A DNA stretch of 27,508 nt. Source: a virus. The stretch lies in IMG/VR virus record IMGVR_UViG_3300049434_000039, positions 1-27,508 of that record; one strand, 5' to 3'. This document shows positions 7,623-14,614 of the stretch, piece after piece (position 1 is the first letter of the stretch; every line of letters starts with the position of its first letter). A program made the translations under genes and the position numbers. A model generated the notes under the pieces. It was given only the letters and a program-made list of their open reading frames with translations. It searched no databases and was not told the origin of the DNA.

Positions 7623-7946
7623 ATGGAACGATACAACCCTCCGCAACCTCGCAAATTCACTCCCGCGCAGGAATCGTCACACCGCGCTCATGAGACGCGC
7701 ATTGATTACGTGGTCGAGCATCGCGGCGATTTTCTTCAACTCGTGACGCTGGCGAGCGATCAGTGCTTGCAGGAGACAGTTGAAGAGACTGGCGTTGGCG
7801 CAGAGATCATGGGCCTCAGCTTTGACGAGTTCTTATACAAGCGTTGGCGCGCTCTTTATCACCCGGATGCGGCACACATAAATTTCAGCGTCAGGCCGAT
7901 CAACTTCGAGGCTTATCAATCTGTGATGGCCTCTGCATCAGCTTGA
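7623..7946 (+). CDS. Early phage protein, unknown
   Basis: 107 residues from ATG 7623 (GTG at 7620 is also possible) with a GGAAGGAGGG ribosome site overlapping the end of the GemA-like gene. Predominantly helical (YVVEHRGDFLQLVTLAS, GLSFDEFLYKRWRALYHP). The Mor activator normally found in this slot in Mu has an HTH, which I do not see here. Function not recognised. Confidence 0.6.
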   Translation: MERYNPPQPRKFTPAQESSHRAHETRIDYVVEHRGDFLQLVTLASDQCLQETVEETGVGAEIMGLSFDEFLYKRWRALYHPDAAHINFSVRPINFEAYQSVMASASA

Positions 7947-7970
7947 TTGAGTAGTTACGAAAGGAGACTT

Positions 7971-8324
7971 GTGGAAATCATTGAGAGGTTAGAAGTAGGC
8001 GAGAACGACTATGGCTATCGTTTCGCTGTTGGCTCAATTCCAGACGAAGGCGGCGGTGTGCGCTGGATTGGTTTCGCTGATAGCGACGTTGGAGCATTCG
8101 TTTTTCCTGCCATCTGCGAAGGCCACATGATGGGGATTAAAGACCGTGACCGTGCCATTAAGTTGACCGGAGCAATAGCGCAAAGTTCCGAGCATGGCTA
8201 TGGAGGCGTTAAGCGTTGGTTCGTTGAGGAAGCCTTGCGTGGGAAGCCAGAGGATTTTACTTGCTCAGAGTGTGGAGCAATCAACTGCTCTGGCGACTGT
8301 TGCGATAGTTATGAAGATTATTGA
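7971..8324 (+). CDS. Cys-rich C-terminus small protein, unknown
   Basis: About 117 residues. GTG 7971 is preferred as start because AAGGAG sits at 7961-7966; a TTG at 7947, directly after the previous stop, is in frame but has no ribosome site of its own. The last 25 residues hold a Cys cluster (FTCSECGAINCSGDCCD), possibly a metal site. The central part is mixed alpha/beta (RWIGFADSDVGAFVFPAI). No family recognised. Confidence 0.55.
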   Translation: MEIIERLEVGENDYGYRFAVGSIPDEGGGVRWIGFADSDVGAFVFPAICEGHMMGIKDRDRAIKLTGAIAQSSEHGYGGVKRWFVEEALRGKPEDFTCSECGAINCSGDCCDSYEDY

Positions 8325-8359
8325 GTTTTAGGATGCAAAGAATACTGATGGGGTGATGT

Positions 8360-9424
8360 ATGTCAGATAAGACAAACATTGAGTGGACTGACGCAACTTG
8401 GAATCCGATACGCGGTTGCTCCGTTGTTTCGGAAGGCTGTCGCAACTGCTATGCGATGCAAGTGGCTGCGAGATTCAGTGGAAAAGATCAGGCTTATGCA
8501 GGGCTGGCTTATCGAAATAGATCAGGCGCGCATTGGACAGGCAAAGCACGACTCATCGAGGAACATCTTGCCGATCCTTTGCGTTGGCAGAAGCCACGCC
8601 GCGTGTTCGTGAACTCAATGAGCGACCTTTTTCACGAGTCAATCAGCAATGAGACTATAGCTTCCATCTTCGCGGTGATGGCTCTTGCCGAGCAGCACAC
8701 CTTTCAGATTTTGACAAAGAGACCGGAACGCATGCTCGATTGGTTTCAATGGGTAGTTAAGTCATGGCCCGAACTGGAGCCAATGCATGAGAGCATCCCG
8801 CCAGATGCGAATGTTGTTCATGTTCATGGCCCGCACAACGATGCGACCTACATAAGTCGCTTGCGTACATGTGAGGATGATTTCGCGGCTGCGTGGCCTC
8901 TTCCAAACGTCTGGCTCGGCGTCTCAGTTGAAGACCAGAAGACCGCAGACAAGCGCATACCCTTATTACTCCAGACTCCTGCTGCTGTTAGATGGATTAG
9001 TGCAGAGCCGTTGCTTGGGGCAATCAATCTTGACAAAGGCTATTACCTGATACCAGGCGTTGGTTGCTTCCCGCTTAAACTAGAGAAGCATTATGTCAAT
9101 GGATTGGGCAATATCGGTGGCCTTGATTGGATAGTAGTCGGGGGTGAGTCAGGTCTAGGCGCACGTCCTATGCATCCAGATTGGGCGCGCGGCCTCAGAG
9201 ATCAATGTGTTGCTGCTGGCATAAAATTCTTTTTCAAACAATGGGGAGGGTTCGTACCGTGTGAATGGGACACGCCAGGCGGAATTATTGCAATGGCTTT
9301 GGATGATATTTCGCTGCTCAACAATGAAGGAATTGCGAAGTATGGTGCGCCCATGAAGCCTATGAACAAGAAAGACGCTGGCCGGATGCTCGATGGCCGG
9401 AAATGGGATGAGTATCCAGAGTGA
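8360..9424 (+). CDS. Phage Gp37/Gp68 family protein (DUF5131)
   Basis: 354 residues. The N-terminus NIEWTDATWNPIRGCS followed by EGCRNCYAM is diagnostic of the Gp37/Gp68 (DUF5131) family; the cysteine pattern C-x7-C-x2-C recalls a radical-SAM-like cluster site. Further family motifs are RVFVNSMSDLFHE, FQILTKRPERM, NVWLGVSVEDQ, RWISAEPLLG and IVVGGESG. The length is normal for the family. The biochemical role is not established; members occur widely in phages and mobile elements. It is the last gene of the early operon, preceding the minus-strand cassette. Confidence 0.85.
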   Translation: MSDKTNIEWTDATWNPIRGCSVVSEGCRNCYAMQVAARFSGKDQAYAGLAYRNRSGAHWTGKARLIEEHLADPLRWQKPRRVFVNSMSDLFHESISNETIASIFAVMALAEQHTFQILTKRPERMLDWFQWVVKSWPELEPMHESIPPDANVVHVHGPHNDATYISRLRTCEDDFAAAWPLPNVWLGVSVEDQKTADKRIPLLLQTPAAVRWISAEPLLGAINLDKGYYLIPGVGCFPLKLEKHYVNGLGNIGGLDWIVVGGESGLGARPMHPDWARGLRDQCVAAGIKFFFKQWGGFVPCEWDTPGGIIAMALDDISLLNNEGIAKYGAPMKPMNKKDAGRMLDGRKWDEYPE

Positions 9425-9628
9425 GGTAAAAGGTGCGGCGATTTCTTCGACAATATTCCGGCAAGCTGCTTTGCTTGATTTGCGCGCGTGATATGACAGA
9501 TCGGCTGGCACGCTTCCACATTCTGCACTGCAAATCCAAAACCAGCACTGGCGGGATTATAGATGGTCACCGGCAGCGAATTGAGCACTCCCAGTAGAAA
9601 AAATTGTTAATTAATGCTCTGCGCTAGA
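9425..9628. other. Convergent intergenic spacer
   Basis: Between the plus early operon and the minus cassette. I see no GC-rich terminator; an AT-rich tract (9599-9614) follows the minus gene stop. A minus ORF (9202-9588) overlaps the DUF5131 gene and is treated as a shadow. Confidence 0.3.
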
Positions 9629-11185
9629 TTAAGCAGGTGAAGTACTATCATCAACTGCTTCTATTTTCTGCCTTTTACTTTGCCTAGATTCTAATATGAC
9701 TTCCTCTACTTTCTTTTCCTCTTCTTTGAGACTTTTTATATAGTCTGCCAACCGCCCATGAGAATAGTCTGAATCAGGCTCCAATTCGATAGCTTTTTTC
9801 AAATAGTCTATAGCTTTTGGGTAGAATCCCTTCTGGCCCAAAATGTTCCCCATGTTCGAAACAATCCAAGACTGTTTCCCTTCCGTTAGACTATTTGCTG
9901 TTTCATAAGCTTCCAGAGAGAGGCCATAAAAATTAAGGTTAAGATAGGCGTTGCCGAGATAGCCAAAGTGATCTGAATTCTTAGGGTTTAGCTTAATGAG
10001 TTTTCTAAAGACTTCTAACGCTGCTTTATTATCACCTTGATCAATAAGAAGAACACCATGACCAAAAAGAAGCTCCTGATTATTCGGGATAGATTTCAAC
10101 CCGGCTTCATACACCTTTTGGGCTTCATCCTTTTTCCCCTGTCCGGTAAGCCATTCAGCTGCCAGAGTGTATGCAGGAGTATATTTTGGCGACTCTCTCA
10201 TCACTTGGTTCAGCAAATTCAAAGCAGTATCTATATCACCGGAATCCTCAATATAACTAGCCTTCATATATTTCAAAGTTTCTGACCTCTCTTTAACTAC
10301 TCCTATTCCGTGATCAAGGATTGCTATCGCTTCATCTAAAAAACCTGCGCTAGAGTAAGTCATGGCGAGTCCCATAAAAGATTCATATCGCTCCGGGTTT
10401 TCGTCTTTAAGTTTTTGGAGATAAGCCAAACCAGCCGCTAAATTCTTTTTCCCCATTGTTTGACCTATCCACATTTTAAGATTTAGAACTTTATCTGGCT
10501 CAGCCGTTTCAACCTTCTTTTCAAGTATAGAGATAGCCTTGTCGTATTCATTATTATTGTAAGCTTCTAGCCATGTACGCTTTTCTTCTTCTATTTTTTG
10601 TTTCCTATCGGTAATCGTGCTTTGAGAGGTTTCACCGACTTCTCCTCGTGAAGCTGACCCAGAATCGGCTTCGATTACTTTTCCGCTGCCTTGTGGGTTT
10701 TGTGGAGAAGCATAGTCATTGTTGGATAGTGATCCAAGTTTATTCATGACTGCTCGGATTTGATGGCAGACTGGCCCTGTCGCTGCCTGATAATTCTTAT
10801 CAAGCCTATCAGCGTCATATTCTCCCGGCGCAACTCCAATAAGGTCTGTAGGCAGATGGAAATCCTTTTCCCCGCGCGGGAGGAGTACGAATGAGCGTTC
10901 TTTACCTAACCGCCCAACAAAGAGACCTAACTCAAAAAGAACATTATCGCGGACTGCTTTATTTTGCTCACCGCGCATGGTGACAATATCGTCAGGAGTA
11001 AAAACGAATATGCCGAAATCTGTTCGGTTTAAGACTTCTATCAAAGAGTCAAGAGCGGAGTTCGAGAGGTGAAAAATCCCCTGCGACCAAACAGTAACTT
11101 CTGCATTAAACTCTAGGTTTTGTTGGACAGCATAAGCGACGCTCAAGCCCTCGACAGATGAACCTATAAACATATTAGATTTCAT
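9629..11185 (-). CDS. TIR-like domain fused to TPR repeats, putative NADase effector
   Basis: 518 residues from the ATG at 11183-11185, chosen because it overlaps the upstream stop as ATGA and has GGGAG before it; a longer start at 11197 is possible. Residues 1-150 match the TIR-like nucleotide-binding family seen in CBASS Cap12 and Pycsar TIR effectors: NMFIGSSVEGL, FGIFVFTPDD, and DNVLFELGLFVGRLG with the expected catalytic Glu. A low-complexity linker (about 150-200) leads to seven or eight TPRs (for example GFLDEAIAILDHG, GDNKAALEVFRKLIKLNPK, GFYPKAIDYLKKAIELEP) and a charged tail. The family is known for NAD+ cleavage in immunity; a defence or exclusion role here is inference. Last gene of a three-gene cassette. 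Confidence 0.75.
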   Translation of the reverse strand: MKSNMFIGSSVEGLSVAYAVQQNLEFNAEVTVWSQGIFHLSNSALDSLIEVLNRTDFGIFVFTPDDIVTMRGEQNKAVRDNVLFELGLFVGRLGKERSFVLLPRGEKDFHLPTDLIGVAPGEYDADRLDKNYQAATGPVCHQIRAVMNKLGSLSNNDYASPQNPQGSGKVIEADSGSASRGEVGETSQSTITDRKQKIEEEKRTWLEAYNNNEYDKAISILEKKVETAEPDKVLNLKMWIGQTMGKKNLAAGLAYLQKLKDENPERYESFMGLAMTYSSAGFLDEAIAILDHGIGVVKERSETLKYMKASYIEDSGDIDTALNLLNQVMRESPKYTPAYTLAAEWLTGQGKKDEAQKVYEAGLKSIPNNQELLFGHGVLLIDQGDNKAALEVFRKLIKLNPKNSDHFGYLGNAYLNLNFYGLSLEAYETANSLTEGKQSWIVSNMGNILGQKGFYPKAIDYLKKAIELEPDSDYSHGRLADYIKSLKEEEKKVEEVILESRQSKRQKIEAVDDSTSPA

Positions 11186-11409
11186 TGCATCTCCCATTGA
11201 TGGCTTCTTTGTCTAAACCGCTCTAGTTCATAAACAACTCTGTAGGGAACCTTGCCGCGCACGAACTTTATCAGATCAGCCCGTTTTATCAGATACTTGC
11301 CCTTCCAAGTAGCCGCCAGCCGCCCCTCTCTGATCGCTTCCTTCAGGTCATGTATTTTCAATCCTGAAAGCGATGAAGCCTCGCATAGCGTTAATTCTGA
11401 TTCGCTCAT
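11182..11409 (-). CDS. Small excisionase/MerR-type HTH protein
   Basis: 75 residues. LTLCEASSLSGLKIHDLKEA followed by IREGRLAATWKGKYLIKRADLIKFV matches the HTH_17/excisionase-type winged helix (EA-x-G...GRL...G-x-x-I-x-x-x-D-L). The start lies six bases after the upstream gene's stop, and its stop overlaps the TIR-TPR start, so it is translationally coupled. It may regulate the cassette or act as a DNA-targeting partner. Confidence 0.65.
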   Translation of the reverse strand: MSESELTLCEASSLSGLKIHDLKEAIREGRLAATWKGKYLIKRADLIKFVRGKVPYRVVYELERFRQRSHQWEMQ

Positions 11410-11415
11410 GATGAA

Positions 11416-11817
11416 TCACTTTGCCTGGGCAGTTTCACGCATGTGTTGTATATCTTCCTCAGATAGCGGGTAGTGCTTATTGGCTTCCTTTGCGGCTTCA
11501 AGACCAGCTTCTTCGTCGCTTTTCCCCTTAGCTCTTAGCTCTAACAGCTTGGCACCAAATATTCTCATGTGAAGTTGGAGATTGTCGGGGCCGGGTCCGT
11601 GGCCGTAGCTTCTCAACCATTCTTTGCTGAAAGCCTTCTCTTCTTTCGTCATGCCTGGCAGAGCCATTCGCATCTTATGAACCGCAGACCAAAACACTTC
11701 ATCGCTTGAAGGGGTTGGAATATTGTGCTTTTGAAAGAAGGCTAAAATCTCGTCTTTATCGAAAGCGCGAAGAACTTCAGCTAATTCACTTTGATATTGT
11801 TCAAGATGAGTAGGCAT
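11416..11817 (-). CDS. Helical protein, unknown, first gene of TIR-TPR cassette
   Basis: 133 residues, nearly all helical and charged (EQYQSELAEVLRAFDKDEIL, GMTKEEKAFSKEWL, SDEEAGLEAAKEANKHYPLS). No membrane segment, signal or metal motif. The start at 11817 has a GGGAG ribosome site six bases upstream, which is itself part of an inverted repeat. No family recognised. Position suggests a sensor, inhibitor or accessory for the TIR-TPR protein. Confidence 0.6.
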   Translation of the reverse strand: MPTHLEQYQSELAEVLRAFDKDEILAFFQKHNIPTPSSDEVFWSAVHKMRMALPGMTKEEKAFSKEWLRSYGHGPGPDNLQLHMRIFGAKLLELRAKGKSDEEAGLEAAKEANKHYPLSEEDIQHMRETAQAK

Positions 11818-11823
11818 AGGATT

Positions 11824-11860
11824 CTCCCGGAAATTAGTGTGGACTATTAGCTATCGGGAG
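11824..11860 (-). promoter_or_regulatory. Hairpin that would sequester the cassette ribosome binding site
   Basis: In the minus-strand transcript CTCCCG (from 11855-11860) can pair with CGGGAG (from 11824-11829), with a loop of about 25 bases. The second arm is the Shine-Dalgarno of the gene starting at 11817. Six GC-rich pairs would hide it; opening would allow translation. Confidence 0.4.
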
Positions 11861-11904
11861 TTAGCTGCCAGAATTATAGCACCATCTCGCCAGGATGAAA
11901 TCTC

Positions 11905-11933
11905 TTGCCCTTAAATCATTCCTGGTTTACGCT
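11905..11933 (+). promoter_or_regulatory. Weak sigma70-like promoter before leader B
   Basis: TTGCCC (11905-11910), a 17-bp spacer and TACGCT (11928-11933). The fit is modest, but the predicted start near 11940 places leader B at the 5' end of the transcript. Confidence 0.25.
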
Positions 11934-11949
11934 GCAATCCGACAGCAAC

Positions 11950-12031
11950 GTCCTTTTAAGGACTTGCACAGCATCGAGAGGCTCACAAGCAGCCCGCCAT
12001 TCCAACGGAGAATGGCGGGCTGTCCGTTTTT
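11950..12031 (+). promoter_or_regulatory. Two-hairpin attenuator-like leader, copy B
   Basis: First hairpin GTCCTT (11950-11955) with AAGGAC (11958-11963). Conserved segment GAGGCTCACAAGCAGCC (11978-11994), in which GGCT and AGCC can pair. Second hairpin: perfect 12-bp stem, AGCCCGCCATTC (11991-12002) with GAATGGCGGGCT (12010-12021), then T5 at 12027-12031. It lies between divergent genes, so no upstream plus-strand gene needs terminating here; the last one ends at 9424. Confidence 0.55.
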
Positions 12032-12077
12032 GATGAGCACTCGCGCGGATTAACTTTAAACCTATGGAGATACACTC

Positions 12078-12302
12078 ATGAGTGAACGTACAAGTAATTT
12101 GACTGAGAGGGTTGAAGGCGCGGCGGATCAAGCAATCGGCGCGCAGAAGGAAGACCTCGGCAAAACTACCGGCGATGCCAATCTAGTGGAGGAGGGCCGA
12201 GTCCAGCAAGCCGCAGGCGAGATGCGCGAAGGCGTAGCTGAAGCAGAGACCGCAGTGGATAGCGCGGCAACGGAAGCGAATAAGGCGCTGGACGGCCAGT
12301 AG
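12078..12302 (+). CDS. CsbD-like stress-response protein
   Basis: 74 residues, highly charged and Ala/Glu/Gly-rich, with the CsbD-type phrases LTERVEGAADQAIGAQKEDLG and GRVQQAAGEMREG. CsbD proteins are small general-stress proteins of unknown biochemical function, normally host genes. The start ATG follows a GGAG site. It forms a monocistronic unit between leader B and the terminator at 12335-12375, apparently a host-type accessory gene carried by the phage. Confidence 0.75.
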   Translation: MSERTSNLTERVEGAADQAIGAQKEDLGKTTGDANLVEEGRVQQAAGEMREGVAEAETAVDSAATEANKALDGQ

Positions 12303-12334
12303 TTAGTCCATCACGATAGTTTAGTTTGGGAAAC

Positions 12335-12375
12335 GAAAGAGCCGACGCCTGAGAAAATCGGGCGTCGGCTCTTTC
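12335..12375 (+). terminator. Intrinsic terminator after the CsbD-like gene
   Basis: Perfect 15-bp inverted repeat, GAAAGAGCCGACGCC (12335-12349) with GGCGTCGGCTCTTTC (12361-12375), around an 11-base loop. The T's fall within the 3' arm and no long T-run follows; on either strand A/T pairs close the stem. Confidence 0.7.
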
Positions 12376-12448
12376 ATTAGGAGTCACTGTCGAAATAACG
12401 CTTGCGGCTAATCCTCTTTTGCTTTAATCTCAAGCGCGACATTACAGC

Positions 12449-12523
12449 AGCCTTCAAAGGCTCTTTATCATCATTGAGGCTTATTAGCAGCCCTCCGGTC
12501 CACAACTGAACCGGAGGGCTTTT
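12449..12523 (+). promoter_or_regulatory. Two-hairpin attenuator-like leader, copy C
   Basis: First hairpin AGCCTT (12449-12454) with AAGGCT (12457-12462). Conserved segment GAGGCTTATTAGCAGCC (12476-12492). Second hairpin: perfect 11-bp stem, AGCCCTCCGGT (12489-12499) with ACCGGAGGGCT (12510-12520), then only four T. A poor promoter pair is visible upstream (TTGCGG 12402-12407; TTTAAT 12423-12428, spacer only 15). The previous gene already has its own terminator. Confidence 0.5.
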
Positions 12524-12546
12524 CCATTCACCAAAGGAGAAAAACC

Positions 12547-12864
12547 TTGAAAATTCTAAGTTCACTTGCTCTCGCAGTGCTGTTCTTTGTAGTAGCCATC
12601 GCCGGACTCTCACCGCCGCCTGCACAGAAAGGCAATCAGATGGTCGCCGCTTCTGCCCACATCACGCCACAGGCGGACTTTCAGCAGACAGAGGTAGCCA
12701 CAGAGGTTGCTTTCCATCACATGAATAAAAAGATCGTCACGGAACCTGTCGCCGTTTTGACAGAAACAAATGCCGGAAAGAATGAGGTGGCCGCCCGCGC
12801 TCGCAACGGCTCGCAGAGCAGGAGGCGTGCTGAACCAGACGTTGGCATGGTGCTTCTGCTTTAA
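12547..12864 (+). CDS. Small exported protein, unknown
   Basis: 105 residues from a TTG start with AAAGGAG seven bases upstream. A clear signal peptide (ILSSLALAVLFFVVAIAGLS, about residues 3-22) with no lipobox Cys. The mature part is polar and probably disordered, ending in a basic segment (RARNGSQSRRRAEP). No homologue recognised. It has its own leader (copy C), so it is expressed as a separate unit. Confidence 0.5.
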   Translation: MKILSSLALAVLFFVVAIAGLSPPPAQKGNQMVAASAHITPQADFQQTEVATEVAFHHMNKKIVTEPVAVLTETNAGKNEVAARARNGSQSRRRAEPDVGMVLLL

Positions 12865-12912
12865 CGCTCTGGCCGCAGTGAAACATCTCTAAAGAAAGGA
12901 GTCTGACGTTTT

Positions 12913-13158
12913 ATGAACAAGAAGCTTATATGTCTCATCGCTGGCAGTCAGTTGCAGGGAGTGGGACAGACGATTCGCTCTATGGATACTGATGCCAAAG
13001 GCGTTGATGATGCAATTGGCCTGGTGGCTCAGCTTGGCGGTCAAGCTCTCGTGGCTTTCGGCAACGACCAGCTAAAAAACGCAGAGAGCATTTTGCTCAA
13101 TGCTGCCGACAGTATTTATACAGCACTCGGACGAACACCACCGTCCACAGGCGGCTAA
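12913..13158 (+). CDS. Small helical protein, unknown
   Basis: 81 residues, ATG preceded by AAAGGAG at a somewhat long spacing. A mildly hydrophobic N-terminus (KLICLIAGSQLQG) and helices rich in Ala, Asp and Gly (GVDDAIGLVAQLGGQALVAF, AESILLNAADSIYTALG). No motif recognised. It follows the exported protein by 48 bases and probably shares its transcript. Confidence 0.55.
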   Translation: MNKKLICLIAGSQLQGVGQTIRSMDTDAKGVDDAIGLVAQLGGQALVAFGNDQLKNAESILLNAADSIYTALGRTPPSTGG

Positions 13159-13165
13159 ACGAGAG

Positions 13166-13180
13166 GTTCTAGATTAGAAC
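13166..13180. promoter_or_regulatory. Palindrome upstream of the receiver gene
   Basis: GTTCTA (13166-13171) and TAGAAC (13175-13180) form a perfect inverted repeat around GAT. It could be an operator; as RNA it would be only a tight small hairpin. The AGAGG at 13185-13189 that follows is the likely ribosome binding site for the GTG at 13199. Confidence 0.3.
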
Positions 13181-13198
13181 TTCAAGAGGTCTAGAGAG

Positions 13199-13576
13199 GT
13201 GGCAGACAAAGACCCCCACGTTCTAATCGTGGAAGATTACGCTGATACGGCAGAGATGCTCGCGTTCATCTTGCGGCGCGCGGGCTATGATGCAACCATA
13301 GCCCTCTCTGCCGTTGAAGCTATCAAGCTTGCCGAAGCCACACAATTCGATCTGGTCTTGTCCGATATTGCCATGCCTGTCATGAACGGATATGAGTTGG
13401 TCGAGGCACTGCGCAAGATGCCGGGCTATCGCCTGACACCAATCGTCGCCATCACAGGCTTTGCGATGCATGATGACCGCGAGCGTTCGATTCGAGCAGG
13501 GTTTAATGCTCATCTCACCAAGCCGATCAACCCGGCGACGCTGACTCACCAAGTGGAGCGCCTGCTAAGAAAATGA
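13199..13576 (+). CDS. Single-domain CheY-like response regulator receiver
   Basis: 125 residues, only a receiver domain. All key positions are present: acidic pair in LIVEDYAD (about 10-17), phospho-acceptor Asp in LVLSDIAMPVMNGYEL (about 57), Thr in IVAITGF (about 86) and Lys in LTKPINP (about 108). It should therefore be phosphorylatable. No output domain is attached and no histidine kinase is in the window, so it must use a host kinase or bind a host partner. The start is GTG; the stop overlaps the next ATG (ATGA), tying it to the lysis/terminase operon. A receiver gene is unusual in a phage late operon. Confidence 0.9.
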   Translation: MADKDPHVLIVEDYADTAEMLAFILRRAGYDATIALSAVEAIKLAEATQFDLVLSDIAMPVMNGYELVEALRKMPGYRLTPIVAITGFAMHDDRERSIRAGFNAHLTKPINPATLTHQVERLLRK

Positions 13577-13815
13577 CGAGACTTCAAATCATCGGTTGGA
13601 AGACTTACGCGGTTGGCGTCGTCTCGCTCATTCTGGGTGGCATCGCTCTCGCCAGAGGAAATGTTAGTGATGGATTGAAGGGCATCGTCTTCGGGCTTGC
13701 CCTGATCTCATTACGTGACGCGGTGGGAAAAATCCTACGAGCGATTGATGATAATCGGAAATCGTTTAATAACATGCGCGCTGTAGTTGAAGCCGTTATG
13801 CCTAAAAAGAGATAA
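13573..13815 (+). CDS. Small membrane protein, holin candidate
   Basis: 80 residues with two hydrophobic segments, about 9-27 (TYAVGVVSLILGGIALARG) and 31-48 (GLKGIVFGLALISLRDAV), and a basic C-terminal tail ending MPKKR. Size, topology and position before the terminases resemble class II holins, but no specific family is recognised. Coupled by ATGA to the receiver gene. Confidence 0.6.
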   Translation: MTRLQIIGWKTYAVGVVSLILGGIALARGNVSDGLKGIVFGLALISLRDAVGKILRAIDDNRKSFNNMRAVVEAVMPKKR

Positions 13816-13818
13816 GCG

Positions 13819-14214
13819 ATGACTTCTCAATTATTCGCCTTCATTTTGCAAGACGCATTGGCGTGGTCTCAACTCATTCAGTTCGGCCCGACAGTTGTGT
13901 TGCTGGCGTTGATTCTCTGGTTTCTTGCCAGAGCACTGCCGGTATGGAAAGAGCTTCGGCTCAAAGAGATGGAGTTACGATCCGAAGAGAGTGTCGTCAA
14001 AGGCCAGCAGGCGGTGGCGCTCGGCCAACTCGCCGGAGCACTGACAGATATTGCGGTTGAGCAGCGACGGGCGACTGAAGAAGTGAAAATCTTGCAGCGC
14101 GTGAATGCAGATTCCGCCGATGACCTTACTCATAGCGTAAGAGCGTTAACCCAGCGTGTGGATGGGATTCAACAGCGTATCGAAGTTCCCTCTCACCAAT
14201 CAGAACAAACTTAG
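13819..14214 (+). CDS. Membrane-anchored coiled-coil protein, possible spanin/lysis accessory
   Basis: 131 residues. One transmembrane helix (about 25-43, PTVVLLALILWFLARALP) followed by a long charged helical region (KELRLKEMELRSEES, QRRATEEVKILQRVNADSADD) that should form a coiled coil. The N-in or N-out topology is unclear. This shape fits an inner-membrane spanin or a similar structural lysis protein. No endolysin is visible nearby, so the assignment is tentative. Confidence 0.55.
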   Translation: MTSQLFAFILQDALAWSQLIQFGPTVVLLALILWFLARALPVWKELRLKEMELRSEESVVKGQQAVALGQLAGALTDIAVEQRRATEEVKILQRVNADSADDLTHSVRALTQRVDGIQQRIEVPSHQSEQT

Positions 14215-14231
14215 AAACAACGGCAGGTATC

Positions 14232-14612
14232 ATGACTTTCGATTATAAAGCACAGGAACGCGCCCGCACCGAAAGGCTGCGTGGATGGATCATTTATCTG
14301 ATTTACAAGACTCGCCCGAATCATCTTGAGCTAGACACCCTCATGCGGCTGCTCGACTCGCGCAACTTGCCTGTTACACGCCGCCGTTTAGCTGGAGAGG
14401 TTGATTACCTGCGCGGGCTTCGCCTTCTGGAGATTTCTCTGGGGAGCGCGCAGCCAAACCTTGATGAGTCGCGGCAAGCGAGGCTGATACAACGCTATGC
14501 CGACGCGGATCGTGACGAGGTTGATGCCGTGTGCGCGACGTTGACGGCGGCTGGCATCAACTTCCACGAAGGCTTCGAGCAGACTTTGATGGGGATCGCG
14601 CGGGTTGAATAA
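14232..14612 (+). CDS. Winged-helix-like phage protein upstream of terminase
   Basis: 126 residues. RGWIIYLIYKTRPNHLELDT, then MRLLDSRNLPVTRRRLAGEVDYLRGLRLLEI, reads as a winged helix with the recognition helix around VTRRRLAGEVDYL. Transposable phages commonly carry a short wHTH protein in this slot (gp25/gp26 region). The C-terminal half is helical (EVDAVCATLTAAGINFHEGF). Function unknown. Confidence 0.6.
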   Translation: MTFDYKAQERARTERLRGWIIYLIYKTRPNHLELDTLMRLLDSRNLPVTRRRLAGEVDYLRGLRLLEISLGSAQPNLDESRQARLIQRYADADRDEVDAVCATLTAAGINFHEGFEQTLMGIARVE

Positions 14613-14614
14613 TC

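Noticed and set aside
9202-9588. Minus-strand ORF of 128 codons after and over the DUF5131 gene
   Set aside because: Two thirds lie antisense to a well supported gene; no ribosome site or recognised domain. The first ~50 codons lie outside the gene and might be a remnant, but nothing supports it.
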